Assembly (NCBI GenBank): GCA_002407925.1
Contig: DHPN01000011.1
Span: 87,016-119,522, forward strand
Direction of reading: 5' to 3'
Origin: Atopobiaceae bacterium UBA5363
Lineage (GTDB): Bacteria > Actinomycetota > Coriobacteriia > Coriobacteriales > Atopobiaceae
Length of the DNA: 32,507 bases
Shown piece by piece: positions 15,328 through 23,840 of this stretch. A program made the position numbers and the translations under genes. Positions within the stretch are counted from its first letter, which is position 1; each line of letters begins with the position of its first letter. Below the pieces are notes generated by a model, which ran no database searches, was not told the DNA's origin, and saw only the letters and a program-made list of their open reading frames with translations.

Positions 15328-18300
15328 ATGTCAGGTCTTATGGGAAGCACACGTTGGAAGGTCCTGCCGCAGGACATGGCCGCAGAGCAGAAACTCGTGG
15401 CTGCGCTGGGGATCGATCCGCTCGTGGCCCGTGTGCTCGTCGCGCGTGGTATGACGGACGCAGCTGCTGCGTGCGCGTTCCTTCACCCTGACCTTGAGCG
15501 CGACTGGAGCGATCCCCTGGCGATCCCCGGCATGGCTGCGGCGGCCGACCGCGTGGAGCAGGCCGTGCGCACGCATGAGACCATCGCGATCTTCGGCGAC
15601 TTCGACGTCGACGGCATGTCCGCCGCGAGCCTTCTGACCTTGGCTTTGCACGAGCTCTCCGCAGACGTGCACCCCTTCATCCCCGACCGCTTCCAGGAGG
15701 GCTACGGCCTTTCGACGGCGGCCCTTGAGCGGGTGATCGCGTCGTGCGCACCCTCGGTCGTGATCACGGTGGACAACGGCATTGCCGCAGGCAACGAAAC
15801 CGCATGGCTTCGCAAGAAGGGCATCGACGCGGTCGTGACCGACCACCATGAGCCTGGCGAGCTGGTGCCGCAGGGCGTGCCAGTGGCCGACCCCAAACTG
15901 TCTGAGGACTGCCCGTCGCGCGAGCTGTCGGGCGCCGGCGTCGCCTTGAAGCTCGTCTGCGAGCTGGGACAGCGCTTCGGCAAGCCCCAGCTGTGGCGCG
16001 AGCTGACCGACCTTGCAGCCTTGGGCACGGTATCTGACATGATGAGGCTGACAGGGGAGAACCGCTCCCTTGTGGCTGACGGCATCGAGCGCATCCGTCG
16101 ATCGACGCGACCGGGTATCGTCGCGCTGGCGGCCGCCTCCGGCACCGACCTTGCTGAGATCACCTCGGACGAGCTGCCGTTCTCCTTGGTGCCCCGACTC
16201 AACGCCGCCGGTCGCATGGGTCAGACGGACGTGGCCTTCCGCCTGCTTCTGACCCAAGACATCGGACAGGCCACGGCCCTCGCGAGTCGCCTCGAGAAGA
16301 TAAACGCGCAGCGCCGCACCATAGAGTCGAAGCTCACCGACGAGGCGGTCGCCGCGGCCCAGGCGTCATGGGATCCCAGCAAGCGTGTCGTCGTGGTCGC
16401 CGGCGAGGGTTGGCACGAAGGCGTCAAGGGCATCGTCGCGAGCCGCCTGGTCGCGCGCTACCACGTGCCGGCGATTGTCTTTTCCCTCGTGGACGGCCAG
16501 GCGCGAGGCAGCGGGCGCTCCGTCGGCAGCGTGGATTTGTTCCATGCGGTCGAGCAGTGCGAGGACCTGACCGTGCGCTTCGGCGGCCATGCCGGCGCCG
16601 TCGGCGTGACGGTGGGACAAGACGAGCTCGGCGCGTTTACGCAGCGCCTCGAACAGGTGATGGGAAAGCTCCCAGAAGAGCAGTTTGCGACCTCTGACGA
16701 GGTGGACACTCTCGTGCGCCTCTCGGAGGTCAACGTCGGGACGATCGGCGCGCTTGAGGCCTTGCAGCCTTTTGGCCCCGGCAACGAGCGGCCGCTGCTG
16801 GGTGTACGTGGCGTCAGCATGCGCCGGCGCAGCCGGGTCGGCGCGATGAGCAACCACCTGCGCTTCGTCGCGACCGACGGCATTGCGCTCGTGCCAGCGA
16901 TCATGTTCCGCGCGCCGGACATAGAAAGGGCCTGCGACACCGAGGGCGTCGTGGACCTCGTCTTCGAGGCCAATAACGAGACCTGGCAGGGCCGCACCAA
17001 GGCCAAGCTGATGGTGAAGGACATCCTCTACCGCGACCAGCCAGCCACTGCCCAGCCAGCCTCCAACCAGCCGGCTGCCGGACAGCCGATCACTGCACAG
17101 CCGACGTCTTCCGTGGCCTCAGGCGGCGGCGTTACCGTGCCAGCTGGCGCCGCCATCGCCGCCTCAGGCGAGAGGGCAGGCAGCGGCAGGCAGCGGCGCG
17201 CGCGCCTCGCGGCGCTTCCCGACTCCGAGCTCACCGACGAGCTAGTGGCTGGCCTGATAGGCGACAACGCCCTGCTCCCGGCGCAGCATGCGGCCCTGGG
17301 GCGCCTGGCCGCGGGCCACTCCGTCCTGTGCGTGATGGCCACGGGTCGCGGCAAGTCGCTGATCTTCCACGTCCATGCCGCGCGCGAGGCCATCAAGCGG
17401 GGCAAGGCGAGCGTGTTTGTGTACCCGCTGCGCGCACTCGTTGCCGACCAGAAGCACCACCTGTCGGACTACTTCGCCCGCCTCGGCGTGGACGTCCGCG
17501 TTCTCACGGGGGAGAGCAGCGCAGCTGAGCGCAGCGCCGTCTGGGACGGCCTTGCCCGGGGCGGCTGCGATGTGATCCTGACGACGCCGGAGTTCCTCGC
17601 GCTGCACATAGATCGCTTCACCGCAGCCCACCGGGTCGGCTTCCTCGTGGTCGACGAGGCCCACCACGTGCGAGAGGCCGTCGCGCGCAGACCAGCCTAC
17701 GCCAAGCTGCCTGCTATCCTCGAGGCGCTCGGCCGCCCGACGGCCCTGGCCGTCACTGCGACGGCGAGCACGGTCTGCGCACGCCAGGTGCAGGGCCTGC
17801 TAGGCATCGCTGACGACGACGTGATCGTCGACGACACCGTCCGGGACAACCTGCGCCTGCATGACTGCCGCGGCTTGTCCGAGCGCGAAGAGCTGCTGGC
17901 CTCGATCGTCGCGCGCAACGAGAAGTGCGTGGTCTACGTCAACTCCCGCGATGAGACGGTGAGCGCGACCCGGCGCCTGCGCCATGTGGTCGGGGAGCTG
18001 GCGGATCGCATCGCCTACTACAATGCGGGCCTGTCGCGCACAGACAGGGGTCGCGTCGAGGGGGCCTTCCGCACGGGCCGCCTGAGCTGCATCGTCTCGA
18101 CGAGCGCCTTCGGCGAGGGCGTCGACGTGCCAGACATCCGCCATGTGGTCCTCTACCACTTGCCCTTCGGCCGCACCGAGTTCAACCAGATGAGCGGCAG
18201 GGCCGGCCGTGACGGCTCGCCGGCTGACATCTGGCCGTTGTTCGGCGCCGAAGACGTGCTTCTCAACGAGCGACTCCTCGCCTCCGACGTGCCCTCTCGC

Positions 18301-18744
18301 GGCGAGCTCGTGACGCTCTACCGCGCCTTGCGGCTGCTGTCGGACGCGCGCCTCGACACCCAAGTCGCCCATGTCGGCGGCGTAGGCTCGCCGCTTGTGG
18401 CGAGCGATGAGGAGATCGCCACCGCAGCGCGCCACCTTGACCGCAGCTGTGCCCTCGGCGCCCGCGGAGTTGCGGCTGGCATTGCGGTCTTCGCTGAGCT
18501 AGGCTTTCTGACAGTTGAGCTTAAGGAGGGGCAGCGCCTGATCTCGATGGACGCCTCGCCGCGGCACATGCAGCTCGAGAGCTCAGCCCGCTACGCGGAG
18601 GGCCGTCGGGCCACCGAGGAGTTCTCCCACTTCAAGGACTGGGCCCTTGGCTGCGAGCCGCAAGAGCTGCTCAAGAGCGTCAACAGGCCTATCGTTCCTG
18701 GATTTGGCCAGGTCGTAGATGGTGGCGAGGTGAGGATAGCATGA
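15328..18744 (+). CDS. recJ: RecJ single-strand exonuclease fused to a RecQ-like DEAD/DEAH-box helicase
   Basis: The 1138-residue protein joins two enzymes. Residues about 1-570 are RecJ, a 5'-3' single-strand DNA exonuclease: DFDVDG (91-96), VDNGI (148 on), DHHE (172-175), SGAGVALKL, NAAGRMG (292 on), the DHHA1 block GGHAG and an OB-fold-like end. A disordered linker (about 571-630) begins with a repeated QPAxx unit. Residues about 630-1138 form a superfamily 2 helicase: motif I ATGRGKS (671-677), motif II DEAH (776-779), motif III TATAS, and motif VI QMSGRAGRDG (954-963). No RecQ zinc-binding cysteines or HRDC domain are evident after motif VI. RecQ helicases unwind DNA for RecJ in recombination repair, so the fusion places both steps in one chain. 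The gene overlaps the rel start by 4 bases. Confidence 0.9.
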   Translation: MSGLMGSTRWKVLPQDMAAEQKLVAALGIDPLVARVLVARGMTDAAAACAFLHPDLERDWSDPLAIPGMAAAADRVEQAVRTHETIAIFGDFDVDGMSAASLLTLALHELSADVHPFIPDRFQEGYGLSTAALERVIASCAPSVVITVDNGIAAGNETAWLRKKGIDAVVTDHHEPGELVPQGVPVADPKLSEDCPSRELSGAGVALKLVCELGQRFGKPQLWRELTDLAALGTVSDMMRLTGENRSLVADGIERIRRSTRPGIVALAAASGTDLAEITSDELPFSLVPRLNAAGRMGQTDVAFRLLLTQDIGQATALASRLEKINAQRRTIESKLTDEAVAAAQASWDPSKRVVVVAGEGWHEGVKGIVASRLVARYHVPAIVFSLVDGQARGSGRSVGSVDLFHAVEQCEDLTVRFGGHAGAVGVTVGQDELGAFTQRLEQVMGKLPEEQFATSDEVDTLVRLSEVNVGTIGALEALQPFGPGNERPLLGVRGVSMRRRSRVGAMSNHLRFVATDGIALVPAIMFRAPDIERACDTEGVVDLVFEANNETWQGRTKAKLMVKDILYRDQPATAQPASNQPAAGQPITAQPTSSVASGGGVTVPAGAAIAASGERAGSGRQRRARLAALPDSELTDELVAGLIGDNALLPAQHAALGRLAAGHSVLCVMATGRGKSLIFHVHAAREAIKRGKASVFVYPLRALVADQKHHLSDYFARLGVDVRVLTGESSAAERSAVWDGLARGGCDVILTTPEFLALHIDRFTAAHRVGFLVVDEAHHVREAVARRPAYAKLPAILEALGRPTALAVTATASTVCARQVQGLLGIADDDVIVDDTVRDNLRLHDCRGLSEREELLASIVARNEKCVVYVNSRDETVSATRRLRHVVGELADRIAYYNAGLSRTDRGRVEGAFRTGRLSCIVSTSAFGEGVDVPDIRHVVLYHLPFGRTEFNQMSGRAGRDGSPADIWPLFGAEDVLLNERLLASDVPSRGELVTLYRALRLLSDARLDTQVAHVGGVGSPLVASDEEIATAARHLDRSCALGARGVAAGIAVFAELGFLTVELKEGQRLISMDASPRHMQLESSARYAEGRRATEEFSHFKDWALGCEPQELLKSVNRPIVPGFGQVVDGGEVRIA
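17038..17106 (+). repeat. 15-base tandem repeat coding for a QPAxx pentapeptide linker
   Basis: Inside the recJ-helicase gene, at the join of the two domains, about 4.6 copies of a 15-base unit encode QPATA, QPASN, QPAAG, QPITA and QPT (residues 571-593). The copies are diverged at the base level, so it looks like an old expansion rather than an active slippage site. It probably makes a flexible spacer. Confidence 0.75.
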
Positions 18745-21113
18745 GTGACACACGCGAGAGGCGCACCATGGTAGAGGTGCCGCAGACAGGCGACGAGATA
18801 CCGCAGGCGGACAACTGGCGCGTGTTGCAGAGCTACTGTGCCGACCAGTTCGACGCCGCCTCTGCGAAGAAGATCGAGGAGGCCTACGCCTTCGCGGCCA
18901 AGTTCCATCGCAACCAGCGTCGCCGCTCGGGCGAGCCCTACATCAATCACCCCGTCGAGGTCGCCCTGATCTTGGCGCGCGACCTGCACATGGATGAGGA
19001 CTCCATCTGCGCAGCGCTGCTTCATGACACGGTGGAGGACACGCCGGCGACCCTCGACGACGTGCGGGAGAACTTCGGCGAGAGCGTCGCCGAGATCGTC
19101 GACGGCGTCACGAAGCTCACCTCCATCCACGTCGCCTCCATGGACGAGAAGCAGGCCCTGAACCTGCGCAAGATGTTCCTTGCCATGTCCAAGGACATCC
19201 GCGTCGTGATCGTGAAGCTCGCCGACCGCTTGCACAACATGCGCACATTGGCGGCGATCCCCCCCGACCGCCAGCAGTTCAAGGCGCGCGAGACGATGGA
19301 TGTCTATGCGCCCCTGGCTGACCGCCTCGGCATCTCCTCGATCAAATGGGAGCTGGAGGACCTGTCGTTTTTCTATCTCAACCCGGAGGAGTACGCGCGC
19401 ATCGCCCGCATGGTGCAGGACACGCGCGCCCAGCGCGAGGAGGACACCGAAGCCGCCGGCAAGATCTTGGACGACGAGCTCAAGAAGGCCGGCTTGAGCG
19501 GATACCAGATCTTTGGCCGCCCGAAACACCTCTGGTCCATCTACCAGAAGATGAAGCGCAAGGGCAAGGACTTCTCCGACATCTACGACCTGATTGCGCT
19601 GCGTGTGCTGACTCACACGGTCGCCGAATGCTACTCGGCGCTCGGCGCGGTCCACTCCCTGTGGCACCCGCTGCCGGGCCGCTTCAAGGACTACATCGCG
19701 ATGCCCAAGCCCAACGGCTATCAGTCACTACACACGACGGTCATTGGCCCCGCGGCACGGCCCATAGAGATACAGATACGCACTTATGTGATGCACGAGC
19801 AGGCCGAATACGGCATCGCTGCCCACTGGCTCTACAAGCGCAGCGGCAACTCCCAGGGGCAGAAGAACGAAGACGACCGCAGCATCGACTCCCAGATTAA
19901 CTGGATCCGCAAAAGCCTCGACTGGACCGTCGAGGACGACATGGGAGACCCGCACGAGTTCCTGAACAACCTTCGAGTGGACCTGTTTGAAGACGAGATC
20001 TTCGTCTTCACGCCGAAGGGCGAGGTCATGAGCCTGCGGCGCGACTCGACGCCGCTTGACTTCGCCTACCAGGTGCACACCGAGGTCGGCAACCACTGCG
20101 TGGGCGCTAAGGTCAACGGCGCGGTGGTCCCGCTCACCTACAAGCTGCAGAGCGGCGACCGCGTCGAGATCCTCACCAACAAAAATGCCCAGCCGAGCCG
20201 CGACTGGATGAGCATCGTGCGGACGCCCTCGGCTCGCGCGAAGATCCGTAAGTACTTCTCGATGGTCTCCAAGACCGAAGATGCTGAGCGCGGCCGCTCC
20301 GATTTGGCGCGCGACCTGCGCAAGCGCGGCTACGGCATCGCCACGCGGCGCACGACCAAGGCGCTTGATGAGGTCTGCGGCCAGCTTGACTTCCGTGACA
20401 TGGACGCGCTCTATGCGGCGATCGCCACTGGCAAGGTGTCGCTGCGCAGCGTCGGCAACCGCGTGCAGGAGCTCCTCGAGCAGGACAGCCCCGAACGCCA
20501 GACCGAGGCGGCTCTCGCGCAGGAGGCGCGCCACGCGCGCGACGCGGCGATCGCCGAGGACAAGCCCCTCGCCCACGCCGAGCTACTTAAGAAGCGCATG
20601 GCGAGCGACAAGAAGCGTCGCAGCAGCTGCGGCGTGGTCGTCAAGGGCGACCCGGACCTGCTCGTGCACCTTGCGCACTGCTGCAACCCCGTGGCCGGCG
20701 ACGACATCGTGGGCTTCATCACGCGGGGCCGCGGCGTCTCCGTCCACCGCAAGGGCTGCCCCAACGTCAAGGGCCTGATGGCACACCCCGAGCGCATGAT
20801 CGAGGTGCAGTGGGACACCTCCGGAGCCACCGAGTTCCAGGTGGAGATTGTCGTGGAGGCCACCGATAGGATGGGCCTGCTCAAGGATGTGACGATCGCG
20901 CTGGGAGACGCAGGCGCCAACATCTTGTCCGCCGCCACGCAGACGTCCTCCACAGGCGTCGCGCGCCTTCGCTTTCTGCTTGCCATCTCCGACGCGTCGC
21001 TACTCGATGCGGTCTTGGCAAACGTCAGTCGGGTGCCGTCGGTCTATGACGCCCGTCGCATCATGCCAGGTGAGGGCGCCCAGCAGATGAGAAGGAGAAT
21101 AGAGAATGTCTAA
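18741..21113 (+). CDS. relA: Bifunctional (p)ppGpp synthetase/hydrolase (Rel)
   Basis: Rel makes and degrades the alarmone (p)ppGpp and controls the stringent response. All domains of the long form are present in 790 residues: an HD hydrolase domain with HDTVED at 95-100, the synthetase domain with GRFKDYIAMPKPNGYQSLH (from about 313), a TGS domain (about 418-480), a zinc-finger region with a CCNP segment near 648, and a C-terminal ACT domain (about 700-790). An intact HDxxED motif indicates active hydrolysis, so the single protein should do both jobs. ATG 18741 overlaps the recJ stop as ATGA, and AGGTGAGG lies upstream, suggesting translational coupling. The next gene overlaps the rel end by 8 bases. 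The link of recJ, rel and secDF is a common actinobacterial order. Confidence 0.96.
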   Translation: MSDTRERRTMVEVPQTGDEIPQADNWRVLQSYCADQFDAASAKKIEEAYAFAAKFHRNQRRRSGEPYINHPVEVALILARDLHMDEDSICAALLHDTVEDTPATLDDVRENFGESVAEIVDGVTKLTSIHVASMDEKQALNLRKMFLAMSKDIRVVIVKLADRLHNMRTLAAIPPDRQQFKARETMDVYAPLADRLGISSIKWELEDLSFFYLNPEEYARIARMVQDTRAQREEDTEAAGKILDDELKKAGLSGYQIFGRPKHLWSIYQKMKRKGKDFSDIYDLIALRVLTHTVAECYSALGAVHSLWHPLPGRFKDYIAMPKPNGYQSLHTTVIGPAARPIEIQIRTYVMHEQAEYGIAAHWLYKRSGNSQGQKNEDDRSIDSQINWIRKSLDWTVEDDMGDPHEFLNNLRVDLFEDEIFVFTPKGEVMSLRRDSTPLDFAYQVHTEVGNHCVGAKVNGAVVPLTYKLQSGDRVEILTNKNAQPSRDWMSIVRTPSARAKIRKYFSMVSKTEDAERGRSDLARDLRKRGYGIATRRTTKALDEVCGQLDFRDMDALYAAIATGKVSLRSVGNRVQELLEQDSPERQTEAALAQEARHARDAAIAEDKPLAHAELLKKRMASDKKRRSSCGVVVKGDPDLLVHLAHCCNPVAGDDIVGFITRGRGVSVHRKGCPNVKGLMAHPERMIEVQWDTSGATEFQVEIVVEATDRMGLLKDVTIALGDAGANILSAATQTSSTGVARLRFLLAISDASLLDAVLANVSRVPSVYDARRIMPGEGAQQMRRRIENV

Positions 21114-21798
21114 CGCAGCCAACGAAGAGGGTTGCAAGCTTCTGCACGAGCGCCGCATACTTTTGGGCACCGGCGACGAGCTGAGAATCTTTTGCGTGAG
21201 CCCCATCAGGACGAACTGCTACGCCTACATATCCAAGGGGGAGTGCCTTGTCGTCGACCCGGGCGACAAGGGCAAGGAGATTGCGGAGGCCCTCGCGGAG
21301 ACCCGCGTGACCCAGGTGGTCGCGACCCATGGCCACAACGACCATGTCTCTGGCGTGGCGGCGCTGCTAAAGGCGACGGGCGCCACGTTTGCGATGGCAA
21401 AAGGTGACGTCGCGTGGGCGCGGGACCACTCGGGCCGGCCAGATCACTTCGGCCTGGCCTACGGTTCATCGATGCCCTACCCGGATCGCCTGCTTGCGGA
21501 AGGGGACGTCGTCGCGGTCGGCGACGCGCGCTTCACGGTGTACGCGGCCCCCGGGCACACGCCGGGCGGCATCGTGCTTTTGGGCTCGGCTTCGGCAAGC
21601 GGCTACTGCTTCGTGGGAGACACGATCTTCCGCGGGTCGTACGGCCGTTGCGACTTGGAGGGCGGCGACGAGGCCGCGATGTCCGCGACGCTGCACCGCC
21701 TCGCTTCGATCATCCCGGGGTCCACGCTGTTGCTGTGCGGACACGGACAGTTTACGACGATGGCCGCAGAGGTCGCCTCGACACCGTTTTACGACTAG
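21106..21798 (+). CDS. MBL-fold metallo-hydrolase (glyoxalase II-like)
   Basis: A 230-residue metallo-beta-lactamase-fold hydrolase. The metal ligands are clear: THGHNDH (residues 74-80), PGHTPGG with His151, VGDTIF with Asp172, and CGHGQFT with His213. This pattern is that of the small YcbL/glyoxalase-II-like group, which often sits directly after rel in actinobacteria. It is cytoplasmic, and the substrate is unknown; hydrolysis of S-lactoylglutathione-like or other thioesters is one possibility. ATG 21106 lies within the last codons of rel with AAGGAG upstream, so it depends on the same transcript. No terminator is obvious downstream. Confidence 0.9.
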   Translation: MSNAANEEGCKLLHERRILLGTGDELRIFCVSPIRTNCYAYISKGECLVVDPGDKGKEIAEALAETRVTQVVATHGHNDHVSGVAALLKATGATFAMAKGDVAWARDHSGRPDHFGLAYGSSMPYPDRLLAEGDVVAVGDARFTVYAAPGHTPGGIVLLGSASASGYCFVGDTIFRGSYGRCDLEGGDEAAMSATLHRLASIIPGSTLLLCGHGQFTTMAAEVASTPFYD

Positions 21799-21877
21799 GT
21801 TGCAGGCGCGTTCCTACTGCCTCACGCAGGTTCAAATACCCCCGCTGCTCAATTGAATGCATTTCATCTTCGTCACA

Positions 21878-21890
21878 CTTGAGTATCAAG
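21878..21890. promoter_or_regulatory. Possible operator upstream of the ABC importer promoter
   Basis: CTTGAGTATCAAG is a perfect 5-base inverted repeat around GTA, and the symmetry continues imperfectly into CAC/GTG on both sides. It lies about 22 bases before the -35 element. A further 7-base inverted repeat, GTATCTA (21894-21900) and TAGATAC (21935-21941), frames the promoter. A regulator-binding role is inference. Confidence 0.4.
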
Positions 21891-21911
21891 AGTGTATCTA
21901 AGGGCGTTTCT

Positions 21912-21940
21912 TTGACGCTCGTAGCTTAGAGTGCTAGATA
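21912..21940 (+). promoter_or_regulatory. Strong sigma-70 promoter of the amino acid ABC importer
   Basis: TTGACG at 21912-21917, a 17-base spacer, and TAGATA at 21935-21940 preceded by TGC give a complete promoter with an extended -10. Transcription should start near 21947, leaving a leader of about 17 bases that holds GAAAGGAAAGGG before ATG 21964. Confidence 0.8.
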
Positions 21941-21963
21941 CATCGAAAGGAAAGGGCTAACGG

Positions 21964-22704
21964 ATGGCTGAAGAGAAGAACATGATCGAGATCAAGGGTC
22001 TCAATAAGTATTTTGGCGACCTTCATGTTCTGAAGGACATCGATCTGACCGTCAAAGCGGGTGAGAAGCTCGTCATCATCGGCCCCTCCGGCTCGGGCAA
22101 GTCGACGCTCATCCGCTGCGTCAACTTCCTCGAGGAGCCTACGAGCGGCACGGTCGCGATCGACGGGATCACGCTGACGAAGAAGAATCACCTGGCGATG
22201 GCACGCAAGTACTCCAGCATGGTGTTCCAGCAGTTCAACCTCTACCCGAACATGACTGTGCTCGGCAACCTCACGCTGGCGCCTATCAAGCTCCAGAAGA
22301 AAAGCAAGAAAGAGGCGACCAAGATTGCGATGGAGGCTCTGCATCGCGTCGGCCTCGACCAAAAGGCAGGCGAGTATCCCCAGAACCTCTCCGGCGGCCA
22401 GCAGCAGCGCGTCGCCATCGCCCGCGCCTTGTGCACGCGCCAGCCGATCATCTTGTTCGACGAGCCGACGTCTGCCCTCGATCCCGAGATGGTCCAGGAG
22501 GTCCTGAATGTGATGGTCGAGCTTGCGCAGGAGAACATCACGATGATGTGTGTCACGCACGAGATGGGCTTTGCCCGCGAGGTGGCCGATCGGGTGATTT
22601 TCGTCGATGACGGTCAGATTGTCGAGCAGGGTACCCCTGAGCATTTCTTTGAGAATCCCCAGCACGAGCGTACCAAGGACTTCCTGAGCAAGATACTTCG
22701 TTAG
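21964..22704 (+). CDS. Amino acid ABC transporter ATP-binding protein
   Basis: The ATPase of a polar amino acid importer of the GlnQ/HisP family; 246 residues is the normal length. Walker A is GPSGSGKST (40-48), the Q-loop is in VFQQFNLYPNMTVLGN, the signature is LSGGQQQR (from 142), Walker B is ILFDEPTSALDPE (about 164-176), and the switch His lies in VTHEMGFA. It would power uptake of glutamate, glutamine or a similar amino acid through the two permeases encoded downstream. It is the first gene after a strong promoter and is followed by a hairpin and the gene for the binding protein. ATG 21964 has GAAAGGAAAGGG at good spacing. Confidence 0.95.
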   Translation: MAEEKNMIEIKGLNKYFGDLHVLKDIDLTVKAGEKLVIIGPSGSGKSTLIRCVNFLEEPTSGTVAIDGITLTKKNHLAMARKYSSMVFQQFNLYPNMTVLGNLTLAPIKLQKKSKKEATKIAMEALHRVGLDQKAGEYPQNLSGGQQQRVAIARALCTRQPIILFDEPTSALDPEMVQEVLNVMVELAQENITMMCVTHEMGFAREVADRVIFVDDGQIVEQGTPEHFFENPQHERTKDFLSKILR

Positions 22705-22713
22705 CGTTCTTTG

Positions 22714-22729
22714 ACGGGCACGTGCCCGT
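22714..22729 (+). terminator. Hairpin between the ATPase and binding-protein genes
   Basis: ACGGGCA CG TGCCCGT is a perfect 16-base palindrome ten bases after the ATPase stop. It is followed by TTG and not by a T-run, so it may stall, weakly terminate or protect the message rather than end it. The remaining gap to 22845 holds a weak promoter-like pair (TTGGCA at 22756, TGC TACGGG at 22775). Confidence 0.45.
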
Positions 22730-22845
22730 TTGCGTAGGGCGGCGCTCCATGGTGATTGGCAGCAAGGAGCTTTTTGCTACGGGGCGCGTACGGCGGCCAG
22801 CCACAGCCGGCCGAGGTTCGATACATTGATGGAAGGAGTACCACC

Positions 22846-23715
22846 ATGGAGGACATATCCCGTCGACAGTTTATGGGTACGCTCGGACTGACCGGTGCGG
22901 TCTTGGCGCTTGGACTTGCTGGTTGCGGTTCCAGCTCAAGCAGCTCGTCGAGCGGCTCTGGAAGCTCCAGCAGCAGCGACTCGAAGATTCAAACTATCAA
23001 GGATCGTGGCCAGCTCAACGCCGGCGTCAAGAAGGACGTCGTAGGCTTCGGCCTTCTCGATACCGCCACAGGCAAATACCAGGGCATGGAGATCGACCTG
23101 TGCTATCAGGTCGCTGCGAAGATCTTCGATGTCAGCTATGACGACGCCAAGAGCAAGGACCTCGTGGCCTTCACCGACGTTACGCCCAAGACTCGCGGCC
23201 CGCTTATCGACAACGACACCCTCGACATCATTTGTGCTACCTACACGATCACCGACGAGCGCAAAGAGAGCTGGGATTTCACCGACCCATACTTTACCGA
23301 CTACATCGGCGTTTTGATCAAGAAGTCCTCAGGCATGAGCACGATGGCCGACCTCGATGGTAAGATCATCGGCGTTTCGCAGGGCTCCACGACTAAAGAT
23401 GCTGTTACGCAGATGCTTTCGGACAATAATATCTCCGCAACACCGCAGTTCAAAGAGTACGCCGACTACGCTTCGATCAGCAGTGCCCTTGATGCTGGAA
23501 ATATTGACGCCTTTGCCGTCGACCGCTCAATCCTGAAGGGCTACACCACTGATGACCGTGAGCTTCTCGATCCTGACATCAAGTTCGGCGCACAGGAGTA
23601 CGGCATTGCTACGAAGAAGGGCTCTGACTTGTCCGATTTGACCAACGAGGTCGTCGATGACGTCGTGAGCTCCGGCTGGATCGACCAGGAGACCGAGACC
23701 TGGGGCCTGCTGTAG
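22846..23715 (+). CDS. Amino acid ABC transporter substrate-binding lipoprotein (Tat-type signal)
   Basis: The solute receptor of the importer, 289 residues, family 3 of extracellular binding proteins. The N-terminus shows a twin-arginine motif SRRQFM (residues 5-10), a hydrophobic stretch, and a lipobox LGLAGC with the lipid-carrying Cys at about 27. This suggests export folded through Tat and anchoring on the outer face of the membrane. A Ser/Gly linker follows, then the binding domain (IKDRGQLNAGVKKDV, YQGMEIDLCYQVA, ATYTITDERKE, DFTDPYF). That pattern suits glutamate, glutamine or aspartate, but the ligand is not certain. ATG 22846 has GGAAGGAG 7 bases upstream; the frame is open from 22756, but that part lacks a signal-like sequence. 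Confidence 0.93.
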   Translation: MEDISRRQFMGTLGLTGAVLALGLAGCGSSSSSSSSGSGSSSSSDSKIQTIKDRGQLNAGVKKDVVGFGLLDTATGKYQGMEIDLCYQVAAKIFDVSYDDAKSKDLVAFTDVTPKTRGPLIDNDTLDIICATYTITDERKESWDFTDPYFTDYIGVLIKKSSGMSTMADLDGKIIGVSQGSTTKDAVTQMLSDNNISATPQFKEYADYASISSALDAGNIDAFAVDRSILKGYTTDDRELLDPDIKFGAQEYGIATKKGSDLSDLTNEVVDDVVSSGWIDQETETWGLL

Positions 23716-23782
23716 GAGAAGAGCCTGAAAAGGTAGCCTGCCTGCGCGTTGCACTCGGGCTGCACAGGCAGGTCTTGCGATA

Positions 23783-23823
23783 CGTGGGGCGGGGGCCAGG
23801 CGCCATGCCGTCCCCGCCCCACG
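23783..23823 (+). terminator. Large hairpin between the binding-protein and permease genes
   Basis: A perfect 12-base inverted repeat (CGTGGGGCGGGG at 23783-23794 with CCCCGCCCCACG at 23812-23823) encloses a 17-base loop and ends 17 bases before the permease start. Another possible 8-base stem (CCTGCCTG/CAGGCAGG) lies upstream near 23738-23772. No T-run follows. In many importer operons such a structure stabilises the upstream message or partly terminates, so more binding protein than permease is made; that role here is inference. Confidence 0.6.
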
Positions 23824-23840
23824 CAATTGAAAGGAACGAG

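Noticed and set aside
21826..21850. GGTTCAAATACCCC, resembling the T-arm of a tRNA
   Set aside because: The T-stem does not pair properly and no acceptor, D or anticodon arm can be built around it.
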